Origin: Gordonia iterans
GTDB lineage: Bacteria; Actinomycetota; Actinomycetes; Mycobacteriales; Mycobacteriaceae
Reading direction: 5' to 3'
Length of the DNA stretch: 64,000 nt
NCBI RefSeq assembly: GCF_002993285.1
Contig: NZ_CP027433.1
Location: forward strand, 1-64,000
Below the pieces are notes generated by a model. The model did not search any database, was not told the DNA's origin, and saw nothing but the letters and a program-made list of their open reading frames with translations. This document shows positions 41,601-49,558 of the stretch, piece by piece. Position 1 is the stretch's first letter; each line of letters opens with the position of its first letter. The translations under genes and the position numbers were made by a program.

Positions 41601-41728
41601 ATGTGCCCGCGGGAGGATTCCACGATGTAGTTGCCGCCGAGGTAGCCCGCGATCTTGCGGGCCTTGGTCGGCGACTCGACGATGACGAGCCGCCGCACGG
41701 CGGAGGAATCGGTATCGGTGGCGGCCAC
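38669..41728 (-). CDS. topA: DNA topoisomerase I
   Basis: A 1019-residue type IA enzyme. The TOPRIM domain starts RLVIVESPTKARKIAGYLGG, and the catalytic Tyr is in GYITYMRTDSTTL. Four C-terminal domains carry the actinobacterial GRYGPYV-type repeats without zinc fingers, followed by a 60-residue Lys/Ala tail made of KKTAAKK units (DNA 38690-38860 is accordingly repetitive). The tail is known in mycobacterial TopA to aid processive DNA binding. GTG start behind GAAGGG. Confidence 0.97.
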   Translation of the reverse strand: MAATDTDSSAVRRLVIVESPTKARKIAGYLGGNYIVESSRGHIRDLPRGAADVPAKYKGQSWARLGVNVDEGFEPLYVVSADKKSTVTELKSLLKQVDELYLATDGDREGEAIAWHLLETLKPKIPVKRMVFHEITESAIRAAAENPRDLDIDLVDAQETRRILDRLYGYEVSPVLWKKVMPKLSAGRVQSVATRIIVDRERERMAFVSAGYWDIAATMDAGADASPRRFASKLLSVDDARVATGRDFGPDGKLKKADSVVVLDEAKASALAAGLQNAALTVTSVEEKPYTRRPYAPFMTSTLQQEAGRKLRFSSDRTMRTAQRLYENGYITYMRTDSTTLSESAITAARNQARELYGPEFVHPTPRQYNRKVKNAQEAHEAIRPAGDTFRTPGQLASALSTDEFRLYELIWQRTVASQMADAKGTTMSLRIGGTATTGEQVIFSSSGRTITFPGFLSAYVESVDDQAAGQSDDAENRLPNLREGQSLTAAELTADGHTTNPPARYTEASLVKVLEDLGIGRPSTYASIIGTIQDRGYVLKKGNALVPSWVAFAVVGLLEGYFDSLVDYDFTASLEDDLDEIANGDADRTEWLSEFYFGRADAQEESDQDDAAHTIGRLGGLKKLVGVNLEGIDAREVNSIKVHDDAQGRPIYVRVGRFGPYLERNVAPEGAEPDLQRANLPADMTPDELTVEVAEKLFSTPQEGRVLGVDPVTGHQIVAKEGRYGPYVTEILPDDKDEDGDAAPATIPPGPTPRDPSSPLGAGAGESGPAGSDEVVALDEVGSVATKAPAKVAKTSTQRKTAAKKAAKPKPRTGSLLRSMDIATVTLEDALKLLSLPRVVGKDPESGEEITAQNGRYGPYLKKGTDSRSLANEEQMFTVTLDEALKLYAEPKRRGRAAAAPPLRELGEDSASGKPMVIKDGRFGPYVTDGETNASLRKGDEVATITPDRAMELLAERRARGPAKKAAKKTTKKAAAKKTAAKKAAAKKTAAKKTATKKAATKKTATKKTATKKAAAED

Positions 41729-41887
41729 GGGTGCCCTTCGGTAAGAGAATCGCTACTCGTTGCCGTTGTACCTTATATATAGGGCCTTCTGCACATCGGC
41801 ATATCAGCAGTCTTCTGCCGCCGGCCATCCGCAGGCCCGATGCGCGTCCGACGACGCCCCGCTTCCAGTCCTGCTAACACCCCCGGC

Positions 41888-41909
41888 ACTTGTGACGATA
41901 ATCACAAGT
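41888..41909 (+). promoter_or_regulatory. CRP/GlxR-type cAMP receptor protein site
   Basis: ACTTGTGA, six bases, TCACAAGT: perfect 8-bp arms containing TGTGA-N6-TCACA, the consensus of Crp/GlxR regulators. It lies 24 bases upstream of the secreted-protein ATG at 41934, so it may overlap the promoter and repress, or sit at the -35 edge. Confidence 0.75.
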
Positions 41910-41933
41910 GAACCCTCGGGAAGGATGGGTCTG

Positions 41934-42266
41934 ATGTCTACCTGGCGGAGCAAGGCAGCAGCGGCGGCGCTCGCGGTCCTGGGTCTCGGAGGGGCGTTGA
42001 CGGCCGTTCCGGCGACCGCAGCGGCCGCTCCGCACCCGTGCCGGGTCTCCAGCATCACCTGGGAGGCGGCGACCTTCGCATGCGCGCCGTCGAACAAGCT
42101 GGCATACGGCACGGTGCAGTGTCTGGGCTGGTGGTTGTCAGACGGGCTCGGTACGCACGTCGGGGTCTACGAGTACCGCCACTACGTCTACAACGGCGAC
42201 CGCCTCACCTGCTCGTCGCCCGGGTTCGCACGCGTCGGGATCGTGCTCAATGCGTGGCCCAGCTGA
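41934..42266 (+). CDS. Small secreted protein
   Basis: A 110-residue protein with a Sec signal peptide (MSTWRSKAAAAALAVLGLGG... cleaved after the ATAAAA region), and a mature part with Cys pairs (HPCRVSSITWEAATFAC, VQCLGWW, LTCSSP) suggesting two disulfides. ATG at 41934 has GGAAGG about 9 bases upstream; 41925 is an alternative. No family is recognised. A CRP site precedes it. Confidence 0.7.
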   Translation: MSTWRSKAAAAALAVLGLGGALTAVPATAAAAPHPCRVSSITWEAATFACAPSNKLAYGTVQCLGWWLSDGLGTHVGVYEYRHYVYNGDRLTCSSPGFARVGIVLNAWPS

Positions 42267-42362
42267 GCGGGATCGCCGCTCCCCGAGGTGCGACGGCGGG
42301 TGGCAGAGTTCTGACGGCGACGTCCAGGCCGGGGCCGGTATCAGTCGATCCCAGGAGGAACG

Positions 42363-42734
42363 ATGACGAGATCAAGACGCCGCGCCGCCGTCGCCCTGTC
42401 GGCCCTGGCCGTCAGCGCGGCCGCGTTCGCGGGCACCACCCTCACCGCCGGCGAATCGGCAGCGAGGGTCGACGACGGGTATTACACGTTCACCAGCAAC
42501 AACTACGGCGTCTATCCGACGGTCACCCCGGCGCGGATCGACGACAGCGTGATCACCGTCTTCACGCCGTTCGGGGTGTACCGCTCTCGGGTGCACCAGA
42601 CACCTGCCGGCGGGCACTTCGACCACTGGGGTCAGCGCATCCTGTTGACCCGGCAGACCGCCGACTCCTACAGCGGGCGAAACGTCCTGGGCCCCTTCGA
42701 AGTCGGTCGAAGTTCACTGGTGATCCGCAGGTAG
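42363..42734 (+). CDS. Small secreted protein
   Basis: A 123-residue protein with a signal peptide (RRRAAVALSALAVSAAAFAG) and a beta-rich mature domain (DGYYTFTSNNYGVYPTVTP). GGAGGA precedes the ATG. No family is recognised. It lies 96 bases after the previous secreted protein and may share its promoter. Confidence 0.7.
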   Translation: MTRSRRRAAVALSALAVSAAAFAGTTLTAGESAARVDDGYYTFTSNNYGVYPTVTPARIDDSVITVFTPFGVYRSRVHQTPAGGHFDHWGQRILLTRQTADSYSGRNVLGPFEVGRSSLVIRR

Positions 42735-42783
42735 CTGGTCCGCACTCCCACGAACGTCGCCCACCGGCACGTCTCGCCCGCCG

Positions 42784-43308
42784 TCAACTGCCCGGAAGCA
42801 CCGCGTCGTCGGTCCAGCGAGTCTCACCCAGGCTTTCCAGTGCAGCCATGACGGCGAGATGAGCCGGTCCGCGGATCCCAGCCAGGTCGACGACGACCTC
42901 GTCGATGCCGTCCTCGCCCCGGGTGAGCGACACGATCAATTCCGGCGCCGGCACCGTCGCCCCTCCGGTCGACCCGAGCGAGCGTTCCAGCGACCCGAGA
43001 ACGCGGGACAACGACAGATCGGTGCCGGATACCACGAGGCGATTGATCTCGACAGTCCCTGAACCAGTCAGATCGTCGTCGGACTCGGGCGCGAGCTGCT
43101 CGAGTTCGTCCAGCAGTTCGGCGACGGTCCGGTCGAGCGGCTTGAGGTACATCATGAGCTCGACGACGTCGAGCCTGCGCTCGCGCGACTCGACCTTGGA
43201 CACCAGCGTCTGCACGACGCCCAGCCGGTTCGCGAGCTCCTGCTGCGTGAACCCCTTCTCCTGTCGATAGCCCTTGAGGATGCGGCAGAGCGCCTCACTG
43301 CGCTTCAC
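42784..43308 (-). CDS. XRE-family transcriptional regulator
   Basis: A 174-residue protein with an N-terminal Cro/C1 HTH (GFTQQELANRLGVVQTLVSKVE) and a C-terminal domain of unknown ligand. GTG at 43308 follows GGGGAGA. It is convergent with the secreted proteins and divergent from the membrane-protein cluster that starts at 43470, which it may regulate. Confidence 0.85.
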   Translation of the reverse strand: MKRSEALCRILKGYRQEKGFTQQELANRLGVVQTLVSKVESRERRLDVVELMMYLKPLDRTVAELLDELEQLAPESDDDLTGSGTVEINRLVVSGTDLSLSRVLGSLERSLGSTGGATVPAPELIVSLTRGEDGIDEVVVDLAGIRGPAHLAVMAALESLGETRWTDDAVLPGS

Positions 43309-43469
43309 GTATCCGTCTCCCCGCAAGGCCATTCATCGATGATCCCCTCCCCATCGAGATACCCAAAGATCGGTTGACCGCGGTTGCCGCCAGTGGGGCC
43401 GCCTCTTGCACACATCGTTGTATGCGCCTGCGCCTCCATCGTCAACCGAAAATGGGTTATTGTTCGGAA

Positions 43470-44030
43470 ATGACCGCGATCCCACCGCCGCAACCCGCCG
43501 GCACGCCGCCGCCCACCGGAAATCACGGGCTTCCGGCGCCGGGCAATCCTGCCACCAACGGCTTCGGCCACGCGCCGCTCCCTGGACCTCCCGGTCCGCC
43601 GAACCAGACTCCACCGACTCGCTGGGACCTCGCTCCGGGCGCCGTCAAAGGCGCCTCGGTGGCGTTCGGCGTGTACGGCCTCCTGCTGATCGTGGGGTCG
43701 ATTCTTCAGTTCACCGATGTCAGCGGCGTCGAAAACGCTTCCGACGACTTCGCCACTACCGTGTGGGCCCTGGGCGCCGTAGCGGCGTTCTTCGCGATCT
43801 TCCTCGGCCTGGGGATGCTGGCCATGGCGGTGTTCGTGGTCACCCGGATGTCCCGCAGCACCCGGATTGCCGCGTCGCTCGTTCCGCTCACACCGGCGGT
43901 CCTGGGCATCGGGACGCCGTACATCGGCATCGCGTTCGTCGGACTGTCCGCCGTCTTCACCCTGATCGTGATCATCGCCCTGTGGTGCTCCCCCGCCGTC
44001 GACTCAGCGGTGGCACATCAGAGGTTCTGA
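43470..44030 (+). CDS. Pro-rich-start membrane protein
   Basis: A 186-residue protein: a 50-residue Pro/Gly-rich cytoplasmic start, then about four membrane helices (VYGLLLIVGSILQF, AAFFAIFLGLGMLAMAVFVV and a C-terminal pair). It resembles the many DUF4190-like actinobacterial membrane proteins. First of three rightward genes in a row. Function unknown. Confidence 0.7.
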   Translation: MTAIPPPQPAGTPPPTGNHGLPAPGNPATNGFGHAPLPGPPGPPNQTPPTRWDLAPGAVKGASVAFGVYGLLLIVGSILQFTDVSGVENASDDFATTVWALGAVAAFFAIFLGLGMLAMAVFVVTRMSRSTRIAASLVPLTPAVLGIGTPYIGIAFVGLSAVFTLIVIIALWCSPAVDSAVAHQRF

Positions 44031-44073
44031 ATCGGCACGTCACCTGTTACCTCGCTCGACCTAGGCGGAGACC

Positions 44074-44946
44074 ATGAGACCACCGCACCGACCGTTCGCC
44101 CCGTATCTCGATCCGGGAGGATTCATGCTCCTGACTCCCGTCGATCACCCGCTGCCTCCTCCGCAGCGACGGATCCCCGGCGACATTCTGCTGCCCGGCC
44201 ATCCTCAGCTCGAGCAGGAGATCGTCTGGGTCTTTCCGCAACTTGCTCAGACGCCGCTGTCGCCCGAAGTCGTACGCCGATGCGTGATTCACTGCTGGGA
44301 CTGGGCGATGGGCGCTGCCGGTCACCGCGCGGCGGTGGCGGCGGCGTCGGGCGACCCGAGTCGGCGCCAGGTCGAGGCCGCAGCGGTCGCCGAGCACCTG
44401 TGGCGGATTGTGGAAGAGATGGGAGCGAATCCGCCGGCTGAGCCTGCGCTGCTCGCGGCGCGGCTCGACCAGCACGCGGACCTGTTCGGTCCCGCGGACG
44501 CGACCAGCTTCGCAGCGGTCCAGTGGGGACGGCGGGCGGAGTTCCGGCTGGCTGAAGAACGCGGACCAGAAGCCTGGCGGGCCGACACGCACACGCGGGC
44601 CCGCTACTCGTCGTTCGCCGCGATGAACGAGCTCGACATCGAGTTCTTCCACGCGCGCGCAGAGCGCCAGATCGACTTCTACGCCACGCACGCCTTCGAC
44701 ATCGCCGCCGTCTGGCACGGCACCCCGACGACGACCCAGCTCCAGCACGAGGCCGCGCGCCGCCAGCGCAACGCGACCCTGCTGAACGTGGGTGCCGGGG
44801 CGTTGCACCTGGGGGCCGGGGCGGTCAGCGGCGTGGGGGCGGGATTCCGTGCCTACGGCAACTGGCGGGAGGCACGCGCAGCAGGCGCGTACCGGGCCGC
44901 GAAGACCCGCTATCTCAATCGATCGGCCCACAACCGGAGGTACTGA
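44074..44946 (+). CDS. Hypothetical soluble protein
   Basis: A 290-residue protein with a helical core (EVVRRCVIHCWDWAMGAAG, RRQVEAAAVAEHLWRIVEEM) and a Gly/Ala-rich segment near the C-terminus (LLNVGAGALHLGAGAVSGVG) that could touch the membrane. No known family. It is followed after 4 bases by a membrane protein gene, so the two are probably co-translated. Confidence 0.65.
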   Translation: MRPPHRPFAPYLDPGGFMLLTPVDHPLPPPQRRIPGDILLPGHPQLEQEIVWVFPQLAQTPLSPEVVRRCVIHCWDWAMGAAGHRAAVAAASGDPSRRQVEAAAVAEHLWRIVEEMGANPPAEPALLAARLDQHADLFGPADATSFAAVQWGRRAEFRLAEERGPEAWRADTHTRARYSSFAAMNELDIEFFHARAERQIDFYATHAFDIAAVWHGTPTTTQLQHEAARRQRNATLLNVGAGALHLGAGAVSGVGAGFRAYGNWREARAAGAYRAAKTRYLNRSAHNRRY

Positions 44947-44950
44947 CGAC

Positions 44951-45424
44951 GTGACGAATCCGTTCCAGAACCCGTTCGAGCCGAGTCCCCCTCGCCAGCC
45001 GCCGAACCCTGCTTCGCCGTTCCCGCCGACAGGACCGCCGGGTCTTCCAGTCACGCCGCAGTACCCGGTGCCGGGCTACCCGGTCTACGCACCGGGTCAG
45101 GGTTACCCCGCGGCTCGACAGTCGCGCCCGCCTATGCCCGCGCCGGTGGTGATCGCCTCGGTTCTCGGCCTCGTGGCGGCCGCGTTCATCGCCGCCGTCG
45201 CCGCGTACTCCGGCCAGGGACCGTTCCTCTGGATTCTGGTCGCCCTCGCCGTCGTCGCCAGCGTGCTGCTCTGGCTGTTTCCCGGCAATCCGACGCGTAT
45301 CTTCATGACGGCACTCGCGGGATTATGGATCTTTTCTTGGGTGGGGATCCTGATCGCGGTCCCGGTGATCTGCCTTCTCTGGTTCCCCACATCGAGCCGG
45401 TCGTACTACGAGCAACTCCGTTGA
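44951..45424 (+). CDS. Pro-rich-start membrane protein
   Basis: A 157-residue protein with a Pro/Tyr-rich start (PVPGYPVYAPGQGYP) and three membrane helices (VVIASVLGLVAAAFIAAVAA, LWILVALAVVASVLLWLF, ALAGLWIFSWVGILIAVPVI). GTG start at 44951 behind GGAGG. Its Pro-rich region is similar in style to 43470-44030 and to kinase-cluster membrane proteins. Function unknown; convergent with the kinase gene. Confidence 0.7.
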   Translation: MTNPFQNPFEPSPPRQPPNPASPFPPTGPPGLPVTPQYPVPGYPVYAPGQGYPAARQSRPPMPAPVVIASVLGLVAAAFIAAVAAYSGQGPFLWILVALAVVASVLLWLFPGNPTRIFMTALAGLWIFSWVGILIAVPVICLLWFPTSSRSYYEQLR

Positions 45425-45431
45425 TCCGGTG

Positions 45432-46922
45432 TCAGCACGGATCGACGCCCACTTCTCCGTCGGGATGAAGGATCCGCACGTAGGCGGCATCGGACGGATC
45501 GTCGGCTGCACACGCCGCCTGCACGTTCGGGAACTGCCGAAAAACGATGTAGATCGGGGTGTCACCGCCCTGCGTCGAGGCCAGCCGGCCGCGGATCGAC
45601 CCGCACTCCCCGAGCCGGGTCCCGTCATCGAGGACGAATTGGTCGGTGCGCATGTAGCTGCTCCCCGGGTGCGCCGCCAGGCCCGCCTCGATCTCGTCGC
45701 GATAGGCCGAATGATCGCCCCCGGTCGCATTCGCATAGACGATCAGGGCGCTGGATCCGTCGCACGGCACTGTGGAGATCGGGACACCGACGTCGAGAGC
45801 ACCCTTCAATTCTCCGACTGGGCTCGCCGCGCGGGGAGACGTACCCGAGACATCGGGCGACGACGTCGTGGTCGCGCCGGCGCCGGAGGCGGTCACGCGC
45901 TCGCCCTGATCCCGGCCGATCCACTGCGCGAGCCCGTATCCGCCGGCGGCCAGAAGCAGGACCGCCGCCACCGCTCCCGCACCCATCAGCGCTCGCTTCC
46001 GATGCCGCCGCTCGGGTCGATCCTGCTCGATCGCAGCCGGCGGGGCGAGTGTTTCGACTGTCGACTGGTCGGCGACCGGCGGTGCCAGTCCGGCGATCGG
46101 CTCTCCGGCCAGTGCGCGTCGTGCGTCCCGAGCAAGCTCACCCGCAGTGGCATACCGTGCGGCCGGATCCTTGGCGGTGCCCACAGCGATCACCTGATCG
46201 AAGGCCGTACCGGTCGGTGGCAGCTCCCGGTGCAAGTGCCCTGCGATGATCCGCTCGACGCTGTCGATCCCGAAAGGCTTCTCCCCGCTGATGGACTCGT
46301 ACAACACGCAGCCGAGCGCGTAGACGTCGCTCTTCGGCCCGACCTCCGTCTCGGTGCCGAAACGCTCGGGCGACATGTAGTTGATCGATCCGATCGGCAC
46401 TCCGGTTCGGGTCAGCGAATCCTCGCCCGAGGTCCGGACAAGCCCGAAGTCAGCGAGATACGCGAACCCCGTGGAGTCGACGAGGACGTTCTCGGGCTTC
46501 ACGTCCCGGTGAATCAATCCCGCCGCGTGCGCCGAATCGAGCGCCGCGGCGATGTGCGTGACGATGTCCACCGCGCGCTCGCGAGTCATCCCACCGCAGC
46601 GGAGCAGTCTTCGCAGATCCCCGCCGTCGACGTAGCGCATGTCCAGGAACAGCTGGCCGTCGACCTCTCCGTAATCGTGGATCGGGATGACATGCGGATC
46701 GCTCAGCTTCGCCACCGCGCGAGCCTCGCGGAGGAACCGGGCACGCAACTCGGCGCTGTGCGCGAATTCCTCGGGCAACACCTTCAGGGCGACTCTGCGG
46801 TCCCTGTCGGCATCGAACGCCTCGTACACCTCGCCCATGCCGCCACGGCCGATCTGCCGGACCAAGTGATACGCGCCGAGCGCGCTCCCACTCCGATCCC
46901 GACTCCCCATGGGCCTAGACAT
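45432..46922 (-). CDS. Transmembrane Ser/Thr protein kinase
   Basis: A 496-residue Pkn-type kinase: glycine loop GRGGMGEV (25-32), Lys47, HRDVKPEN with catalytic Asp140, and DFG (158-160). A single membrane helix lies near 315-335 (ALMGAGAVAAVLLLAAGGYG), followed by an outside domain with several Cys (TVPCDGSS, LGECGSI, ACAADDP, VDPC) that could form disulfides. It should sense an outside signal. Divergent from the FHA-like gene. Confidence 0.93.
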   Translation of the reverse strand: MSRPMGSRDRSGSALGAYHLVRQIGRGGMGEVYEAFDADRDRRVALKVLPEEFAHSAELRARFLREARAVAKLSDPHVIPIHDYGEVDGQLFLDMRYVDGGDLRRLLRCGGMTRERAVDIVTHIAAALDSAHAAGLIHRDVKPENVLVDSTGFAYLADFGLVRTSGEDSLTRTGVPIGSINYMSPERFGTETEVGPKSDVYALGCVLYESISGEKPFGIDSVERIIAGHLHRELPPTGTAFDQVIAVGTAKDPAARYATAGELARDARRALAGEPIAGLAPPVADQSTVETLAPPAAIEQDRPERRHRKRALMGAGAVAAVLLLAAGGYGLAQWIGRDQGERVTASGAGATTTSSPDVSGTSPRAASPVGELKGALDVGVPISTVPCDGSSALIVYANATGGDHSAYRDEIEAGLAAHPGSSYMRTDQFVLDDGTRLGECGSIRGRLASTQGGDTPIYIVFRQFPNVQAACAADDPSDAAYVRILHPDGEVGVDPC

Positions 46923-46989
46923 TACCCTGCATGACGCATACCAGACATCGGCGGCATACCATGTTGCGGCACGAGGAGAGAGCTGACAG

Positions 46990-47730
46990 GTGACCGAGAC
47001 CCACCCCGATTCAATGACGGGACCCGTGCTGCGGATCGACGACCGGATGGGCTCTCATCACATGATCGCTCCAGGTCAGACCTTCACCGTCGGCCGGGAC
47101 GGAGACCTCGCGTTCCCCGACAATCCGTACCTGCACCGGCAGCTGATCCATCTCGCCTTCCATGACCGCCTGTGGTGGATCTCGAACGTCGGCCGCAGGA
47201 TTCCCGTCAAAGTCTTCGACGAGCGGACCGGCGCGGTATCGGTGCTGCGCTCCGGCGCGTCCGACGTGCTCGTCGCAGACCGAGTGGTCGCCGTCTTCGA
47301 AGCCGGGCCGACGGTCTACGAGATCGCCCTGCGGCTCTCCGAGTCACCCGCGCCGCCGTCGTTCGAGGGCGACCCGGGACGCGTTCCCACCGCCCAACCA
47401 CGGGACCTGAACGTGGAACAGACGATGCTGCTGGCCGCCATGGCAGAGCCCCTGCTCCGCTATCCGGGGACGGGTCTGGACCGCATCCCCTCGCTCCACG
47501 CGGTAGCGGATCGTCTCGGATGGTCGGCGACCAAGGTGAACCGCAAGCTCGACCGCCTGTGCGAGCGACTGGCGGACGACGGCGTCACCGGACTGGTCGG
47601 CAGCGGTCGCGGCCTGGCCGCCAATCGCCGCACGCGACTCGTCGAGTACGCACTCGACACCCGACTGATCACCGCCGATTCCCTGCGCCTTCTCCGTGCT
47701 CCAGGCACAAACAGATGGCGGTCGGAGTAG
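46990..47730 (+). CDS. FHA-like domain plus winged-HTH protein
   Basis: A 246-residue protein. Residues about 20-110 resemble an FHA domain (FTVGRDGDLAFPDNPYLHRQ), although the usual Ser-Arg-x-His is replaced by LHRQLIH. Residues about 140-230 form a winged helix (ADRLGWSATKVNRKLDRLCERL). FHA domains bind phospho-Thr, so this is a possible substrate or reader of the divergent kinase that acts on DNA. GTG start with a purine-rich site (GAGGAGAGAG). Confidence 0.75.
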   Translation: MTETHPDSMTGPVLRIDDRMGSHHMIAPGQTFTVGRDGDLAFPDNPYLHRQLIHLAFHDRLWWISNVGRRIPVKVFDERTGAVSVLRSGASDVLVADRVVAVFEAGPTVYEIALRLSESPAPPSFEGDPGRVPTAQPRDLNVEQTMLLAAMAEPLLRYPGTGLDRIPSLHAVADRLGWSATKVNRKLDRLCERLADDGVTGLVGSGRGLAANRRTRLVEYALDTRLITADSLRLLRAPGTNRWRSE

Positions 47731-47878
47731 CCGACGCGCGACGTCGCCGAGAGGGGAGTTCTCCCCATGTACAGGGGCGCAGACCCCTCCTAGCATTCTC
47801 GGCGTGGGCAGGACCGGGAACGGAGAAGCCGGTCGACACAGTTGCCGCCCACGAGCACTCATCGAAGGAGTCGGTTTC

Positions 47879-48406
47879 ATGGCCATCACTGCATCCACCG
47901 CTCGGATTGTCGCGGGAACTGCGCTCATCGTCGGGCTTGCCGGCGGCGCGTCCTATGCCGGCCCCGGAGCGGCCACCGCCGAACCGGGAAGCGGCATCGT
48001 CGACGTCGATCCGGCCGAGTACGAGGCTCCGGGGTATCCAGGTTTCTACACCTGGAAGTACAACCAGGGCGACGGCGAGCAGATCTGCTCTCTGAGTCCG
48101 GCGCACAGCGGCACGTCTCCCGCGTCGGTCGTCTGTTTCGGCGAGTACCCCGCCGGTACGCCGGATGTGCAGAACGGTCCGTTCACGGGTCCGCCGAACA
48201 GCGTGGTCCTCACGGTCGAGGGTGTGCAGCCGTCCCTGAACGAAGGCGGACCGGCCACACCGCGATCCATGCCGGCGAACCATCGGATCAGCGCCTACGG
48301 ACTCACCTGCACCACGCTCACTCCGAACGGCGTCGAATGCGTCGGGCCTGCCGCCAGCTTCCGGATCGACGACGGCATCGTGACCGAGGCCCGTGCGGAC
48401 GGCTGA
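47879..48406 (+). CDS. Secreted protein
   Basis: A 175-residue protein with a signal peptide (ARIVAGTALIVGLAGGASYA) and a mature part with two Cys pairs (QICSLSP..VVCFGEY; LTCTTL..VECVGPA). The start at 47879 is chosen for the signal peptide. No family is recognised. It closes the interruption between topA and the Rv3647c-like gene. Confidence 0.7.
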   Translation: MAITASTARIVAGTALIVGLAGGASYAGPGAATAEPGSGIVDVDPAEYEAPGYPGFYTWKYNQGDGEQICSLSPAHSGTSPASVVCFGEYPAGTPDVQNGPFTGPPNSVVLTVEGVQPSLNEGGPATPRSMPANHRISAYGLTCTTLTPNGVECVGPAASFRIDDGIVTEARADG

Positions 48407-48409
48407 CCG

Positions 48410-48424
48410 GGCACGCGTCGTGCC
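48410..48424. terminator. Short hairpin between convergent genes
   Basis: GGCACG, loop CGT, CGTGCC. The 6-bp stem lies just after the secreted-protein stop and ahead of the convergent gene's end. Confidence 0.35.
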
Positions 48425-48434
48425 GCGACCGCGT

Positions 48435-49013
48435 CTAAGGGGATGCGGGCCAGGCGGCCCGAGCCTCGGCGCCGGGAGGCGGACCGCCTACCGTCTCGAG
48501 CAGCCGCGCACGACGCTTGCGACCGGTGATCCGCAAGGAGGGCTGGCTGCCGTGCGAACCCACCAGCGTCGGCGCGATGCCGATCCGCATGAGCGCCGTG
48601 GACAGCGGGCCGTGGGTGTCCGGGGCATGTGGGTCCAGATTCAGCACGTAGTGCGGACCCTCCGGGTGACCGGCGGCGAGCACCCACAGGCGCAGCGCGC
48701 GCGGCGACGGCGTCCAACCCTCCGGGACGGTCTTGACTGCACCGGCCGACCAGCGACGGTGCAGCGCGGTCAGTCGAGGATTCGCCTCGGTTCGGGCGAT
48801 CGGCTTGCCCTCAGCTTCGGCAAGTTCCGCGTTGATACCGGTGACGGCGATGTCAGCGCAGATCGCCTCGGCACGCCACAGCTCCGGAACCACCACCGAA
48901 ACCCTGGCTCCGGTCGCCGTGTGCAGCGATTGTCCTTGTGCCGCAAGCAGTCCGGCCAGGTCGTCAATGGCTGGATCCTCCGTCTCGGCAGAGAACAACG
49001 ACAACTGGCTCAC
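48435..49013 (-). CDS. Rv3647c-like conserved actinobacterial protein
   Basis: A 192-residue soluble protein (MSQLSLFSAETEDPAIDDLAG...) with GWTPSPRALRLWVLAAG and a C-terminal segment rich in basic residues. In M. tuberculosis a protein of this type sits between topA and cspA, and the order is kept here. Function unknown; downstream of cspA on the same strand. Confidence 0.75.
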   Translation of the reverse strand: MSQLSLFSAETEDPAIDDLAGLLAAQGQSLHTATGARVSVVVPELWRAEAICADIAVTGINAELAEAEGKPIARTEANPRLTALHRRWSAGAVKTVPEGWTPSPRALRLWVLAAGHPEGPHYVLNLDPHAPDTHGPLSTALMRIGIAPTLVGSHGSQPSLRITGRKRRARLLETVGGPPPGAEARAAWPASP

Positions 49014-49110
49014 AGGAGAACTCTACGACGATCCGTCGGGAGTTCTCCGCGACAGGCGCAACGCTTGTCCCTACTGTGACTGAGAAGCCGGGACAAGGCA
49101 CCCCTCGCCA

Positions 49111-49131
49111 ATCAGCAATCAGCAATCAGCA
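49111..49131. repeat. Three tandem ATCAGCA heptamers
   Basis: ATCAGCA is repeated three times without interruption in the 140-base gap between the Rv3647c-like gene and cspA. It may vary by slippage and lies in the 5' region of the downstream gene. Confidence 0.5.
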
Positions 49132-49153
49132 AGGAGGACGTGTGCACGTGACT

Positions 49154-49357
49154 TCAGACCGAGCGGACGCCCGTCGCCTGCAGGCCTTTGTCGCTCTGCC
49201 CGAGTTCGTACTCCACTCTCTGATCTTCTTCAAGGGTGCGGAAGCCGTTCCCCTCGATCTCGGTGTAGTGAACGAACACGTCGCGGTTCCCGTCGTCAGG
49301 CGCGATGAAGCCGTAGCCCTTCTCCGCGTTGAACCACTTCACAGTTCCCTGTGCCAT
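49154..49357 (-). CDS. cspA: Cold-shock protein
   Basis: A 67-residue OB-fold RNA/DNA-binding protein with RNP1-like KGYGFIAPD and RNP2-like VFVHYTEI. It begins [17 protein letters not shown] as in mycobacterial CspA. About 200 bases without a gene lie upstream, fitting the long 5' leader typical of csp genes. Position beside the helicase gene is conserved. Confidence 0.96.
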   Translation of the reverse strand: MAQGTVKWFNAEKGYGFIAPDDGNRDVFVHYTEIEGNGFRTLEEDQRVEYELGQSDKGLQATGVRSV

Positions 49358-49558
49358 CTACTGCATTCCTCTTCTGACTTCGCCGATTCCGCCGCAAGGC
49401 ATCGCACCGGAGGCCCTTTGACCGAGACCAGCTAATCATGCCGCCACGGTCAGGAACACCGTTTGATTCGCCTCCCTGAGTCGACGAGTCGCGCTCTACG
49501 CCGAACTCCAACCGGTCGCCCACGTCCTTCGCCAACCGAAAACAGGATATTCACTGCC

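Noticed and set aside
39332-41782. 816-residue plus-strand open frame
   Set aside because: Shadow of topA, whose TOPRIM and catalytic Tyr motifs are on the minus strand.
48938-49435. Plus-strand frame with GGAGG site over cspA
   Set aside because: The ribosome-site-like sequence is fortuitous; the translation is the antisense of the highly conserved CspA.
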